Shown here: piece by piece, positions 1-12,959 of the stretch
Layout of the letters: each line of letters begins with the position of its first letter
Position numbering within the stretch: the first letter of the stretch is position 1
Assembly: GCA_013420905.1 (NCBI GenBank)
Contig: JAAXNY010000003.1
Span: 62,001-126,000 of the forward strand
Direction: 5' to 3'
DNA length: 64,000 nt
Source: Collybia mongolica
Lineage: Eukaryota; Basidiomycota; Agaricomycetes; Agaricales; Clitocybaceae
Notes under the pieces: generated by a model
The model's input: the letters and a program-made list of their open reading frames with translations, nothing else
The model's database searches: none
What the model was told of the DNA's origin: nothing
Made by a program: the position numbers and the translations under genes

Positions 1-1332
1 ACCCCACGCGTGTGTGTCCATGAATTCGAAATCCGCCTCTGCTTTCGTCACAATTGTCCGGCGATAAACGGTTGGGTCTTCTTCGTCTTTCTCCCAAACA
101 TAAACCGTGGATGTCTTACTCGGCCCGCTCTTGGTGGCATAAGCTTCCCGGGACTCGCGACTCTGCTTCTCTGTAGGAGTCTCCACCTGAATCCGATGTT
201 GTTGGGCTTTCTCTTTCCGTGCTTTGAAAGTTTCCCAGTCCTCTCCGGGCTTCTGACCAGACAGTGGATTGACGATCATCCTTCGATCAACAGGTGGAGG
301 AGGAAGCTCCTCGTCATCCCATCGAGCATTCCCACGCATAAGGTCAGATGGATCGTCGGGCAAGGTGATTGGGGCACCGGAACTAGGGATGGATGATATG
401 GTGCCTTCGAACTTATATGTTCTTCTAGTGGGAAGCACGATAGAGTCGTACTGAGCTACTCGTCGTTGCGCAATCTCAATGTAATCATCAGGTGGGTAGA
501 ATTCTACAAGCATATGAGCGTCCTGAGCCTGAATGTCCTTAACACCATGTCCCCATATGAACCATATCGGTACGCTGGCGCGGCAGAAATAAACCAGGTA
601 CGGACCCCATCTGGTTGCGTACGGATCAAGGAATGCGCCGGGTCGCAAACCCGGCGACAGATCACCAACGACGGACTCCTGGAGGAGATGGAGCCACGAT
701 CGAGATATGGGATCCAGGGCGCGGGTGGCGAGTCTAACAAACGCGTTTTGAAAGCAATTATCCTCGAATTCTCCCAACCATAGAGACAGCGCGAATGTAG
801 TGCAGGCGGACATGACTCTAAATGCCCATATCGCTCGTCTGGCGCATACAATGGTTAACTCCTGTGTTTGATGAACATCGCGATAGCCTTGCTGCATAGG
901 CCAAAGGGGCCAGGAGATCTTCGGGAACAAGTGGGCTTTTGGATGTTTTGCCATCAGGTAGAAGATAACGTCATGTAACGAGTCCTCCAGAGCAATCCAT
1001 CGATTCATGAAACCTTGTTCCAGCACAAAGGACGAGTGTGTGCCAGGGACATGAATGGCGGCCTTCTTAAGCTCGGAAGGCGTGACAGCCAAAACCGAAA
1101 ATATTGGCCCGTGGTGAATGGCCTTTTTCGGGTAATACGCCATGTATATCTCAGAATCTGAGAGAAAACACGTCGCGTTTGGGTCACCTTTAGGTTGGCG
1201 TGGGGAAGGCGATGAAGTGTGGATGGGGAGGGTACGACTATATGGCGAGACTACGAGCCCTGATTGATTATGCCACATGAGGTGGCGGTGGACTTCTGGC
1301 AGTCGGCGTCGCTCGAAGCTCCGATCGTTCAT
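1..1332 (-). CDS. Agaricomycete hypothetical protein, 3' end outside the window
   Basis: An open reading frame of about 444 codons runs without a stop from an ATG at 1332-1330 to the left edge, so the C-terminus is missing. An in-frame TAG lies upstream at about 1449, which makes this ATG the likely start (it begins MNDRSFERRR). I see no intron. The middle contains WFIWGHGV and a tyrosine/proline stretch (EFYPPDDYIEIAQRR). The C-terminal part contains the segment SGQKPGEDWETFKARKEKAQ, followed by a charged region and VYVWEKDEEDPTVYRRTIVT. From memory, the phrase 'SGQ(R/K)PGEDWxxFxxR' with a tryptophan-rich centre recurs in large families of agaricomycete hypothetical proteins with no known function. 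A decayed inverted copy of its 5' part lies at about 14100-14535. Family assignment rests on recall, not a search. Confidence 0.7.
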   Translation of the reverse strand, partial: MNDRSFERRRLPEVHRHLMWHNQSGLVVSPYSRTLPIHTSSPSPRQPKGDPNATCFLSDSEIYMAYYPKKAIHHGPIFSVLAVTPSELKKAAIHVPGTHSSFVLEQGFMNRWIALEDSLHDVIFYLMAKHPKAHLFPKISWPLWPMQQGYRDVHQTQELTIVCARRAIWAFRVMSACTTFALSLWLGEFEDNCFQNAFVRLATRALDPISRSWLHLLQESVVGDLSPGLRPGAFLDPYATRWGPYLVYFCRASVPIWFIWGHGVKDIQAQDAHMLVEFYPPDDYIEIAQRRVAQYDSIVLPTRRTYKFEGTISSIPSSGAPITLPDDPSDLMRGNARWDDEELPPPPVDRRMIVNPLSGQKPGEDWETFKARKEKAQQHRIQVETPTEKQSRESREAYATKSGPSKTSTVYVWEKDEEDPTVYRRTIVTKAEADFEFMDTHAWG

Positions 1333-1339
1333 ATTGTAA

Positions 1340-2240
1340 CGTATCGTCGATCTACTGTACAAATGGGCCGCAATATAGACTAAATACGTGCTGAGTGTAA
1401 TGAAGCCGATTGCTACGGATTGCCTGACAGGCGCGACGAAGTACAGCTAAGCAAGAGGCAATGGAAAACTGATGGAGACTATCAGCGATGCACGGCAGGA
1501 CAATCATCACGGACGTACGGAGCTCCAACTGACCCGAAACCTTTTCTATGAACGACCGAAGATCCCCAGGGGCAGTCTAACGGAAGAGCACAAGGTAACT
1601 CTTGAAACGTTACGCGAGTACGATCGTGTTCAGAGGGCCGCCAGCACAGGTGAGGCGTCGAGAAAGAAGGAGTAGTGTCAGGAGCAAACCCCGCAACTCT
1701 ACTGTAGAACGAAGAGAGAAGATGGTATTGGGAGCAGGCCCCGCAACACCAAGTGGATCGTTGTTGAGGTCGTCGTGGTGTGGTGAAAGGTCGGTGGGGA
1801 TGGGGTGGAAAGGAAGAAGTGACGAAAACGCGCCCAAAGAACAATTCAACAGTCAGGTGACAACTTATCGCCGAGATCACCGAGTCTGGAACACCGGCGG
1901 TCTATCGGTTCAATTATCGGACTCGTCACTTGTTCCGCAACCTGTTCCGCTCCCACCACTACACAACGTACGGGGTCTGCCCCTGCGTCTGCCTTATACA
2001 TCTCGGACTACTACAGCGTACGGGGTCTGCTCCTGCGCCTGTATCTCTTGTCGCCCGATTCCTCCATCCAAACTCGACACCCGAGGTTCGTCGAACCTCG
2101 CCGTTCTCGTGCATCGGGGCCCACTCCAGCCCACACAAACTCCTGCGCCTACTCAAAAACTCAACTTCGCCTGTAAAGGGAGACATACTCACACCATATG
2201 ACAAGGTTCATTAACTGAGCGTCGTCTCGCTCATGCTGAC
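1340..2240. repeat. Dispersed repeat R1, copy 1
   Basis: This non-coding block immediately upstream of the first gene recurs almost intact but inverted at about 13440-14330, and again at about 18370-19060 in that second orientation. It contains the palindrome at 2082-2100 and two copies of a ~22-nt motif (GTACGGGGTCTGCCCCTGCG and GTACGGGGTCTGCTCCTGCG) roughly 50 nt apart, near 1968 and 2018. Further pieces of the form GGAGCAGGCCCCGCAAC lie at about 1680-1750. Open frames across it on both strands shift between copies and are repeat shadows, not genes. Confidence 0.75.
2082..2100. repeat. 17-19 nt palindrome family GAGGTTCGWCGAACCTC (type copy)
   Basis: A perfect inverted repeat around TTCGWCGAA. 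Related copies lie at 2411, 2601, 2967, 9509, 13203 (partial), 13552, 14968, 17037, 17381, 17575, 17914, 18105 (partial), 18458, 20987, 21169, 21755, 21814, 22000, 22072 and 22263. The central bases vary (GTC, GAC, CTC, GAG, CAC, GTG) while the arms stay complementary. It occurs both inside and outside the larger R1-R3 repeats, and I found none right of 22.3 kb. Confidence 0.8.
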
Positions 2241-2539
2241 CCACTCTATCACGTAGGTTCTATATACAATCCCCACCGCGTATTTACGACACGACAAACG
2301 CCTGAACACCGCCTGAACGGCCTGGATACTGGGGTACTCCTTCGGACTGCAGGTGAAACAAGGTTTGTTGGTTCTCATCCTCGCATCTCATTTTTTAGGC
2401 AGGTACACTTGAGGTTCGTCGAACATCATGTTCCCGCCTCCCCGTGGTTGGCATCGGATCTTCGCCAAAAAGACACTTGGAGATGTGGCTTACTCTTGCT
2501 GCTTTTAGGGTAAGATGAACTTATATGGTCAGTGCCTCT

Positions 2540-3190
2540 TTCTGCGAGATCATCGCCATCTCAGTACTGACACATTTCTCTCGTAAAGTCCTGTATACCT
2601 GAGGTTCCTCGAACCTCGCCTTTCTCGTTTGAACCGGGTCTGATCCCCGCCGGCACTTTCTCAAGTCTACCGATCAAGTCGCCATCTTCTACATCCCAAA
2701 TATTCAAAGAACCCAAACTACAAGGCCTTGAAACATCAAGCCGTCGAGTCTCAGCGCTCACCCCCTCCTGGAACAGAAACCTCCCCACCCCCCCAATCCC
2801 ACCCCTGCCGATACGCAACGTACGGAGTTTCCTCCTGCGTTTTTTTTCTCCACTTTGAATGGAGGCCGCGTACGGCGGTTTCTCCTGCGCCTTCCTTCCT
2901 CCAACTCAGATGTCCGAATGCCTGACCACCGTCATAAACGACTTGATTAACGGCGTACGTACACCCGAGGTTCGTCGAACCTCCCTGTGTCTCTAGCTTG
3001 CACTTACTCACTCTAACAGAATGCTCGAAACTACTTTGATGGTACCTACGACCGCGTGCTGCCTGGCATAACTCCAGAAATCCGGCCTGAGGTAGAACAA
3101 GTTGCAAAACATAAAGTCGTAGTTGTGATTAGGTACAGGGCAGGGTGGTTAGGTACATGGGCAGGCTAGTAAATTCGTAACGATGGAATA
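2540..3190. repeat. Dispersed repeat R2, copy 1
   Basis: The reverse complement of this stretch matches 16860-17480 closely and parts of 12960-13150 and 17560-18000. It carries palindrome copies at 2601-2617 and 2967-2983 and a pair of GTACGG...CTCCTGCG motifs at about 2818 and 2868. Long reading frames here are conserved only as DNA between copies and break at different points. It ends about 20 nt from the helicase stop codon. Confidence 0.7.
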
Positions 3191-3211
3191 GATATCCTAT
3201 TGATGCGGGTC

Positions 3212-6200
3212 CTACATAGACTCACGCTGTTTTTCCTTACGCTTCGTCAACTTTCCGAAGGGGTTCTTGGATTTCGTAGTCGCGGGAGGAGGGCTCAATG
3301 GTTGGTTGTCTACAAGGCGGCGGCCAAATTGGCTAGGACGGCGCATCGCCGGAACATCTAAACGTCCGTAGTCAAATGAATGCACCGTTTTCTCGAAGAG
3401 GGTCTTACTGGAAGTAGAACTAACACGCCTGTCCTCAGAAAATACATCGACAGACTGTTGGGATTCTCGTGATGGTTTGGATGGTCCCACATCAAATCGG
3501 GGGCCTGTAGAATGAACAAGATGCTATTCAGTTAACAAGACACGGCACATATCACGGACGAGACACACCCGACGATGGCGGTACTGAGTTCGAAGACGAA
3601 CTTGCAAGAGATGGGGCTTCATCCGAGCGTCCAGCCGAAGTCATGCTGCGTATCCATCCAGCGGGCCTTACCCATTTTTTCATGCGCATAGCTGCTGGTT
3701 GGACCATCTGGCGTTCCGGCGGGACGTGCGCTTCACGGTATTTCCCAGTGAAGCCTTCGTGCTGGTTAGAGGCGCTCGACATCTCTTCATCGTCTTCTCC
3801 TACTGTGCGCTTCGTGATGCGCAGACGCTTCTTTTCCTTGCGAACCTCAGGGCTATCTGTCGTGGGGTTGAGTAAACAGCAATTTAAGTTGGGATATTTG
3901 AACTCACCGGGTTGAACGCTGCGTCCCCGTCGAGTTCCTTTTGGGTTTGGGTTATAGTTATGAGGCTCTGTTGTGGGCGGGACCGAGAAATCGGAGTTCA
4001 TCAAGAAACCAAGGTCAGGAGACGATGCTACAGGTATGTTCCGAGATCAATAGGATGCGAAAAATGAAACGATTACAGTTTACATTGTAGTAACTCCGTG
4101 CGCGGCTCAGGAGTCTCACAATTTATGTGCTCGGGTCTGGGAACATTGCCGCCCACATCGGCAGGAGCGCCATATACGGGGGAAGTACTCTGAGGGAGAT
4201 GACCGTCGTCGTTGGGAGCAAGAGACATAGCGTCACTGGCTTCGCCAAGATCGTTGCCATCGCTGATGCCTTCTTCGTCAGTAGTTGGAGCCACGGCGTC
4301 ACCATCACTGATACCAAGGTCGTCTCCGTCGCTAGTACCAAGGGCCTCACCCTCACTGGTGCCGAGAGCTTCGCCATCGCTGGTACCACACAGATCGTCT
4401 CCAATACTTGCAGTGCCGTCGTCAGCAGCGAGCGCCGTCCCGGACTTCGATCCGTCAATGTCCATGGGGTCTCCTTCCGGTCGCTCGTCGACATCCATCG
4501 CATGACTGTTCTGGGCCTTTGGTCCATCATTCACCTTTTTATCAAGGACCATATCGTCTTCCTCAGCCCCCACTGTCTCTTTGACGAATTTTGCAGTGGC
4601 CTTCTTAGCCGCCCTCTCTTCTGCCTTTTGAGCCTTCTCCGCCCCCTTCTCCGCCTTTCGAGCCTTCTCCGCCTCTTTCTCTGCAATGCGTCCTCCCTTT
4701 TCCGCCTTCCGCTCCATTTTTTGCCTTTCCTTTGCCTCTTTATCCGCCGCCTTTCTTTGCTCCTTCTCCTCCTGCTTCTTTGACCTTTCGAGCTTCTTCC
4801 GTTCTCTCTCCGCTTCCTTCCGTGCAGCTGTTTCGGCTTTCTTTTGATGCCGCTTCGTGTCTAGAGCCTCGGGGTCATCGTCGTCGACATCATCCTGGGG
4901 ATCCGCTAAGGATTTCCCCGAGAACAGGTCATACATCTCTGAACAACTTGTCAAAATCTGTCAAGAGGAGTCAAGTGATACGACACACCTTCGCCCTTTT
5001 TCTTATCGAGAAACGCGTCCATCAAGTATTTTTTCCCGCGCGCTAGAGAAGACAAGACGATGTCCGCTGTATCAGCCGCGAGGAGGGTGTAGGTAACCAC
5101 GGTCTTCTTTTGGGGTTGTCGGAGCGCTCTGCCGAGAATCTGGTGTTCTTCCTGAGCGCTCCAGGGCTGGTCCTATGAAGGAGATTAACACGTCGAAACA
5201 TCGAATACCAGCTGCAGGACTCACAAGAAAAATAATCACTGTGGCAACAGTGAGATTCAAGCCCGTAGAACCAACCGCCGATATGATCAAGACGCGATAC
5301 GTAGGGTCTTCACAAAATTTCTTCACAATCCTCGCGCGCTGATTAAATGCCGTTTGCCCATCAATATACAGGAATCTGATCCCATACAGGGATAAGATCT
5401 AGGCGCAATCAGCACTGGAAAAAGGACGACCGTTACGAGACGCTCACATTTCTAAGGAGCGGGCCAAGGCTGGGGTACTCCTGATAGATTAGAATCCTGC
5501 GTAAGAAAGTCGCAACTTCGCCGGTTGGAAGAGGTGGAAGAGTCGGGAAGCGCATCTGACCATTTTCAACAAGGGGTCGAGGCGCATCGTCGCGAGACAG
5601 GAGGTACTGGCAGAGCCGGGCGCAAGTATCAATTTTTGTGGATTTTACCTTCTCCCATGCTGCGAGACTCCCAAATCTGGGAGGAGGCACTGAGATATCC
5701 AAGCGCGCAAAGCCCATAGCCATGCGGTGTTCAATATAAAAACTCCTTGAAACTATTGTTAAAAGGCCGTTGGAAGATGAAACACTGTGAACCATCTGTC
5801 AATACAGTGTACAACGGAAATTTTCTCAACAACATCACCTCTCCTTCACTTTGTCCGCGAGTTCGGAGATGACCTCCATTTCGCGCGCCGTCAGATTTAG
5901 AATCACCAGATTTTCTTCGTGAGGTGGGAGTGGTACAAGACACTGTTTCTTCCAATCAAGGCTCTCTTTGGTACGCCTAAGAATGCGCCCTTGGAATTGG
6001 CGTTGCATGCGCTGCGCAATGTCCACCACAGCAGAATCGATTTCTACCGGCCCATCGACAGAGTCGTCTCCCCTTGAGCGTCGTATGACCGTTGCGTCCG
6101 ACTTCTCTTCAGCTAGAGCATCTTCGCTGAAGAAATGGGGTATTCCGACCAATCTCCCCATGCTGGCGACGTCCTAAGTGGTCGTCGTTAGTATGTGGTA

Positions 6201-8373
6201 CACATATTCTGACAATACTAGGTTTACCTTCGTCGATGTCTGAAGAGGTGTTCCTGTCATTATTTGACGGAAAACAGCCTGCTTCGACAGTGAGAGCGCA
6301 GCGCTGCCCTTAGTCCCCACGTTGCGAAAGCCATGGGCTTCATCAATTGTCACCGATAAATATTGCCTCCCATAGAGTGTGCTGCCGACAAGCAGCTTAT
6401 ACGAAGGAAGAGGAGTGGGATCTTCCCAAGGGAGTTTCTCCGATGATGGCTTCGCATAAATCAACGAATAATCTTGCAGGAGTGACTAATAGCTGTGGTT
6501 AGTAGTCGAAGAAAGACGACAATTAATCAGGCCTACCGAGTGTGATGCGAGTATGATAACGTTTCTGAGCTTGTGTTTCGACTTGGAAAAATCTCCCTCA
6601 GGGCCCCAGAACGCCTCATGTTGGGCTTTTCCGGTGCCATATAATAAAATATCAAATGAACCTCCTCTAAATAGGGTTCTCACCTCGACCTCCCATTGAG
6701 ACAGGAGCGTCCCGGGAACAAGAAACAAATGTGGGAGATCGGGTATTTCCCGTTTGTCTCCCAAGAATGGGTTTTTTTCTGGAGATGAAGTTTCGTCAAA
6801 CTTTGCGAGGAGCAGGTGGGCGAGGCAGGAACTAACCGAAAAAAGGGGGAAGCTCCTTTCCTACTGCTTGGCGCACTACACATTCAGCCAGAATAGCAAC
6901 TGCCGTGATGGCTTGAAAAGTCTTGCCAAGCCCGACATCATCAGCAACTAACACTCCCGTACATGCGCCAACAGCTGGAACTGGCTTGAAGACCATTCGA
7001 AACATGGCATGAACTCCAGCTTTTTGGTGCCAGTGGAGCTCTATGGGAACCATGTCTGGATTGTTCTGTGCTCGTTCAGGAGCAAATTCAGCAGCATGGG
7101 TGGGATCCCATGAGGTAAGTCCCCCACAGTGACGATAGCGATTGAAGACTACAGGAAGACCATCGAGAAAGCCAAGATTGTGCTCCAGATCAGCAGGAGA
7201 CAACCCCATCTCAACCTCAACGCCAGGATCAGAACCGTCGATAGCTTCCCCAAATCGATATGAGAAGGCCGGCTGTTGGCCTTGCAGCTCGACATTATCG
7301 TCGCGGCCAAAAGAATCGAAAAACTCTCTATAGAGAGAGAGGACGTCTGCGACGTCTTGTTCGGAAGCCAGAGTTTGCAGCGCAGCATGGGTGACTTTGG
7401 TTAGTTCTTGAATAGAGTCAGCTATGATCCGCTCAAGAAATATCAGAACGCTTACTCTTCTTTGCTTTTGCAACTTTCAGAACCTTCGCATCCAGGACAG
7501 CACCCAGCCCAGCCATAAGCTGCGTGAGTTCGGCTTCTATACAACTCACTCTCTCCAGGGCTTGTTCCATTTGAAGAGACTCCGCAGCGGCCTTCCAGCG
7601 ACTGACTTTGAGAATAACACTCGAAATCTGGCGCTTCGTAGGCGTGTCCTTACTGAGGCCTAGAGGGGTTGAGTAACGGCTCGAAATAAAAATCAAAGTC
7701 GGACATACCATCGAATGCGTCCATAGCGCCTTTCTCTAAAGCAACGAGGCGCTTAGAGGTGCGCTGTAGTTGGTTGTAGATGTTGATCCATGTGCGTTGC
7801 ATGAGTGCGAGCGTCGGTGAGCGCAGCCCTGTACGGAGGAGACCAAGGGAATTACAAGCCTCTTCGCCAAAGAGAGACCTCGCAACGTCGTCCACTGCAA
7901 GCGGTAAATATGTGGAGTTATGTGGGACATCGTCCAATCCACTCCCATCGCTGAGCGCAAGAGTCAATGGGTGCAGGTTTTTGACCTTGAGGATCTCTGT
8001 GATTTCGGCAGTGAATTTTCCTCTTCTGCCACAACTCCGTGACCCAGTTCCGCCACAAATCGCGCCCAGCGACACGGATGGAACCACGCCTGGAACTCGA
8101 GAACTTAATCCTCTCATCCTCGGTGCGCAATTTCTGGTACTGGTCGAAGTAGAGTCCGATGAGGTTTGCGGTTTCTCGTGTCCAGCCCTCGGGAAGGAGG
8201 GAATCGTCATCCGGAAACAGCCCATGCTTCACACCAGTGATTCGCTGCCAGCAAGGGTATCCCCAGGGCGCGCCATCGTGCATGACGTACAGCTGGGTGA
8301 GTGCGCTGTGAACCATATGGCTAGGCATGTTTCGAGCTAAGTGGGTGAGCGATGTCGAGGTTTGGAAAGGCAA
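3212..8373 (-). CDS. SNF2-family helicase-like ATPase, multi-exon, one apparent frameshift
   Basis: About a dozen exons can be joined in frame from an ATG at 8373 (MPFQTSTSLTHLA) to a TAG at 3212. Helicase motifs appear in order: Walker A DDVGLGKT (about 6920); Ia HLFLVPGTLLSQWEVEVRTL (about 6710); DEAH box TIDEAHGFRNVG (about 6340); motif III MTGTPLQTSTK; linker QGRILRRTKESLDW; motif V ISAVGSTGLNLTVAT (about 5270); motif VI HQILGRALRQPQKKTVV (about 5130). The last large exon (4954-4083) is a Lys/Glu-rich coiled-coil followed by an acidic repeat (ALGTSEGEALGTSDG); two basic tail exons follow. These motifs define SNF2/Swi2-like DNA translocases; a DNA repair or chromatin role is inferred. An extra base in a tttt run at 8016-8019 breaks the first exon (WQKRK to FTAEI), so it is a pseudogene, a sequencing error or an allele. 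An internally deleted copy lies at 16283-16800. Confidence 0.85.
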
Positions 8374-10144
8374 GTAGGGAGGTGCAAATACTACGAGAAG
8401 GCGAATGACGAATATCCTTTCACCCTCACTCTTTTATAGAGAAAAGAAAATTGCAATAATACTGTGTATAGTGAAAAGAGTCTACACGAAAAATACCAGT
8501 TACACTATCAGAATGCAGCCAAGAGAAAACTCAAGCCTCAAAGAAACTCCAACGGACAAATGTGACGTTCAAGGAGGTGGTGTTAACACCTGGACCCACG
8601 TTTCAGAAGGCAAAATGAGAGTAGCGGCGGATGCAGTATACCTCATTCGAGACTCTTGGTTATTCATTCTTCATGGACATATGGAAGATTTCGAGACCAA
8701 CTAACTAGAAGGAAATAATCAGATATCCATAAGAAGGAAAGCAAAAGAAACTTACGTAGAGTTGAGGAAACGGCCCGTGGAGCTTAAGAATAGAATTCGT
8801 ATGTTTACTCCAATAACTAGGAAGCATATCATAAGACAAAACTGACGGGGATTTAGGAACGCAAGCAGGACACTCACTGGTAAGGTGACCAGATGTATCT
8901 GGAGAAGTCGTTAGGCTAGACATTTGCTCAAGTGCATTTATCGAAGCCGTATGCGCATGCAAAAGATGTATGGCGGCATCAAGCAAGTCACCAAGGTCAC
9001 AGACGCAGGAGAGCTCCCCGTACGTTGTTAAACCAAACCAGACTCAGGAGTAACCCCCGTAAGTCGATCTAAGGCAAGTGGCTACGGTTTTTGCGAAAGT
9101 GGAGCAGCTCAGACGCAATGAAGACGGTAAGAATGGAGAGAGGAATTTTTTTTGTTAATTGTTTGTTGACCGTATTATTCTTTATTTGTTTGGATAGCTG
9201 GTGCGCGTTTCAAACTCCACACTTCTCCAACGTCGCGTCCTTCGCACTGGGGACTCTTAGTGGAGACTGAGGCTGCACCTGCGTACGGGGTTTGCTCCTA
9301 CGCGGGATACTGCAACATGTGGGGTTTGCTCCTGTGTATGCATTTGGGATGTCATTCTCGTTGATGACAATCGTCCCTCCCAAGCACGCATTTTCTTGGC
9401 CAGTAAGTCAGTACCTCATCTTGCGGAGATTCACTTCTAATTTTGTAGTAAATTAAACCCCTTTTCTGTGTTAGATTTGACGCGCTCCATTACAACAGAC
9501 CTCCGCGCGAGGTTCGACGAACCACGGATTATCATTGGACCGTTCCCTTCCAGACTCCTCTGTCAATTCCATATCAGGGTCCCCGATGTCTCATTACCGT
9601 CCGCAGTCCCGTATCAAGGGTTGTTGTACAGACAAACCGGGATGCTATGCTCAATTATCCCGTTTCCGCGATAGTCTCAACCTACTCCATCCGGGATAGC
9701 AGACTTCTGTACGAAGTTTGACAAACTCCAAAAAATCGGTAAGCCACTCTATTCCTTTCTGATACCTTTATCCCAGAAACACCCAGGTCTTATCACATTC
9801 ATTTTTCTGCAAACAGGGTTGCTGCACGGACGCACCACAGTGCGATTTTTTCTCCATTTCTTCCTGGTCTCGACCCGCTCTACCCATGACATCGGACTTC
9901 CGCATGAGGTTCAATGAAACACGCCACATTGTAAGTCGCACCTTGCTTGGAATACCCCTCAGTTGATCTTAGAGTCTCGCAGATATCAATTGATCCGCCC
10001 GTAGTCCAATAATGAGCGATTTTGCGCCAGAGATACTCCCCAGTCCCCTTAATTAGAAATAAGCATTCTAATAGTATAAATATGTCCTAAGATATGTGAA
10101 TATGGCTATACCTAAACCTCACCCTTACACTTATCGTATACACA
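8374..10144. repeat. Gene-free, duplicated flank of the helicase gene
   Basis: No gene is supported here. About 8160-9420 (the start of the helicase gene plus its upstream region) is present again, inverted, at about 15200-16440, with good identity except for indels and point changes. The stretch 9460-9700 is partly repeated at 14815-15050, in mixed orientation. It includes paired ~22-nt motifs (GTACGGGGTTTGCTCCTACG near 9280, a second near 9312; diverged forms near 9010 and 9047) and one palindrome copy at 9509-9525. From 10040 to 10144 the sequence is AT-rich and probably holds the promoter of the plus-strand gene that follows. Confidence 0.6.
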
Positions 10145-12810
10145 ATGCCCATGCATCACGGCAATTATCCCCTTCAATATACGTCTCTCCGCCGCTTCTG
10201 CCAGACATCGAAAGAACTTCTCGGAACCAACCATCGAGACTTCGTGAAGTTCACCCTTGAAGGTGTGCATGAGAATAGGCAACACGTCGTTGATCTCTCA
10301 CTTAATGTGATGGAATTTGACGAACCTTTTGATGCAATGAGAGACTTTGACTCTCTCCTAGGGCTTTCAGATCGAATTATGGTGCATGATGCTATCACCG
10401 TGTTTCCGGTTGCAAAGCAGGAGAAGACGTTATCGACCGATATACACCTTGTATATGAATTTGAGAGTAGTAAAGTGAGTGTTTTACATGTAGTAGTTTG
10501 GCGTGCTAACCGTAATTCTCAGGGATTGTTCCGTGCTCCCGTGCATAAAATCCCCAATGCATGCTTGGCAACTTGGAACACGCACAATGTAATATATGTA
10601 CTCCTTCCCGAGCTTTACGCAAAAGATCGAAGCTCGTACCTAACGCAAGAGGAATACCGAATTCTCTATGAGGATGGGTTACGCCCTGCAATTGAGAATT
10701 TGTCACCGGAGACAGTGGCGGAATGGCCTGCAAAGTATGCGGATGAAATGTTTAGGGCTCGCAGGCGCAACGGACAGTTAGCGTTCACGAGTAAGATGCT
10801 CGCCCAGTGGCATGTTCGTTACCTGGGGGATCGTATCCGTGCTGCGCTCACACATAAGGGAAGCACCTGGGCTACGGGACTGATATTTCTACACCAAATC
10901 CGTGGTGTAAAGCATTCGACACTTCACTGCACCGAAATAGCAGCCGCCGAGGAGGCTTTCGAACATTTCCTTCAACAAAACCGCCTCTCCTACAACTCGA
11001 TTAGCAGGCATGGCACCTGGTATGTGGACGTCGGTGTCGAGCTGGGCTCACCGCGGGGTAATTGCCTAGCCTGGCGAACCGATTCGCACTGTGACATGGT
11101 ACAGGAGTCGTGTGAGGTGACCGAGCGAGAAGCAAGAAGTATCACGCGTTTAGGAAGTTCAAAGTATGCGCGAGACATAGTGTCCCATCTTCCTGCTGTC
11201 TCGGGATGCCGGATCACCACTGGGAGGGCGCATGGCCCTCATGACATTCCTTACCTACAGCTATACACTACCGACAAGGCCCTCACCTATCACCCGGATC
11301 GAAGAAGTTTCGGAAAATCCATAACCGCTGAGGAACTCCTTAAGGACAAGGGTACAACGTATATTGAAAGCCTCTGTACTTTGTACAACAACGCCATCAG
11401 AACGAGCGAGGGCCATGCCCGAATCGAACTCAGGGTGTCGATTTTTTCTGCAACAAAGGTGCTCGTTAATCTCGATGAACGTTTACTACGAACATGCCTC
11501 GTCTCAATTGACCGGTCTATTTGGTGGTAAGTACTGTAATTGGGTGATAATATAATCTATTACTTATTCTTAATAGGACACTTCGCAGCTGCAGAGCCTT
11601 AGCGCTCAAATTTCTTGTTGAGTGGCAGATGCAAGGTGTCCCAGCATTTCGAGCGAACCCGTCCGCCCTAGTTCTCACAGCGGCAGCCGCGTGGCTACTA
11701 AATAGCCTACACTCTGCGCCCGATAAGGGACAGTCATCGCGGGAACTAATGGCCGCGGTATTACCGCACGTTGACCGTGTTGGCGCAGATCACAACATCC
11801 TTGCATACGGTACACCATTAGACGACGAAGACTACGAATCGGAAGCCTCCACGGACTCCGGCTCGGACAACGATCGTGTACCGCGTGAAAGATCCCGACG
11901 CGATGCAACCACGTTACCAGCCTTTCCTTACGGGATCATCTTCCTTTCAAATCTTCGCATTGGAGAAGAGTACCCTGTTCCGCGTTTGACGAAAGACCCA
12001 CGCCATACGCTGAGCGATCGCGCATTTCGCTATTTCTTCAACTCCACCCCTGAGGAACTGTCGGAAATGCTCCTTCAGGCTGGGGTAGTTCTGCGCAAGC
12101 ACCCCAATCGAGTGGCGAACCGGACGCGGATAACCCCATCGTACTATAATTGGGGTCAGAACCCAGATCGAAACATATTCGACCTGGCGGGAAAAGGCGC
12201 GAGCCTTCCAGTTCGCCCTCGAGACTTGGGCTCGGACAACGAGCAGGAGGAAAGCGCGGGAACTAGCCATGATTCGGATGGCGATGATAACACCAACATC
12301 GACAAATTCATCACTAAATTGTGGTACCAATTCCTTATCGACATCATGGAAGTCGGCCCAAACAAGAGAAGGGCTCACATGCCTGCATATATAAAGCTCA
12401 ATCAGGTTGAACGCAAGATGGTTAACGAGGAGACGTACCGCAATAGGAATCTAGAAGAACTTTTCACTGAGTTTCAATGGCGACTGGCGGACGACAAAGC
12501 GTGGAAGGTTAATTTCGACAAGCTCTTCCCCGTGAAGGGCCATACTCGAGCAGGAGCGATCCAGAACTACCGGAGAGCGAAGTATTACCCCAGATGGGAG
12601 GACTTTAAGGCGAGGGCGAACCATCAATCTTACACCATGGTCCGCAAGGAGCTTTGGAAGCGCTTTCGTAAACTCTACTGGATGCCCAAGGCCGAAGAAG
12701 ACCGGATCTGGTGGACGAAATACGATTCTCAGATGCAGCACTCCAAGGGCGACCATGTCAATACACCCGCCCCGCGCATTCTAGTTTACAGCCCCTGGCC
12801 TGCACTGTAG
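10145..12810 (+). CDS. Two- or three-exon hypothetical protein, unrecognised family
   Basis: Starts at an ATG at 10145 (MPMHHGNYPLQYTSLRR) after an AT-rich leader. An intron at 11527-11576 (GTAAGT...TTAATAG) joins the two long frames in phase, with a tryptophan codon spanning the junction. A second candidate intron at 10475-10522 (GTGAGT...TCTCAG, 48 nt) is in frame and could be removed. The product is 871 residues, or 855 if that piece is spliced. I do not recognise the family. Visible features are LSPETVAEWPAKYADEMFRA, a region rich in histidine and cysteine (HCTEIAAAEEAFEHF, SHCDMVQESCEV), an acidic stretch in the second exon (DDEDYESEASTDSGSDND) and a tryptophan-rich C-terminus. Decayed pieces of the gene lie at 14590-14815 and 14915-14955, so it has been copied with the neighbouring repeats. 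Confidence 0.65.
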
Positions 12811-12959
12811 GTACTTCTTGTATTCGTATTAGCATCCGCTTTTTCTACGCATTAATATGTTTTAAATATACTATGACACCTCGTTTTGCTCGATTGCAAG
12901 ATCTGCAATAAGACGAACCGGCACAAAGTACAATGATAATAGCATGGTACAGGACGAAT

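Noticed and set aside
1602..2201. 199-codon plus-strand frame repeated on the opposite strand at 13451-14053
   Set aside because: Conservation follows the DNA of repeat R1 on both strands equally, with indels that shift frames in other copies; no gene-like features.
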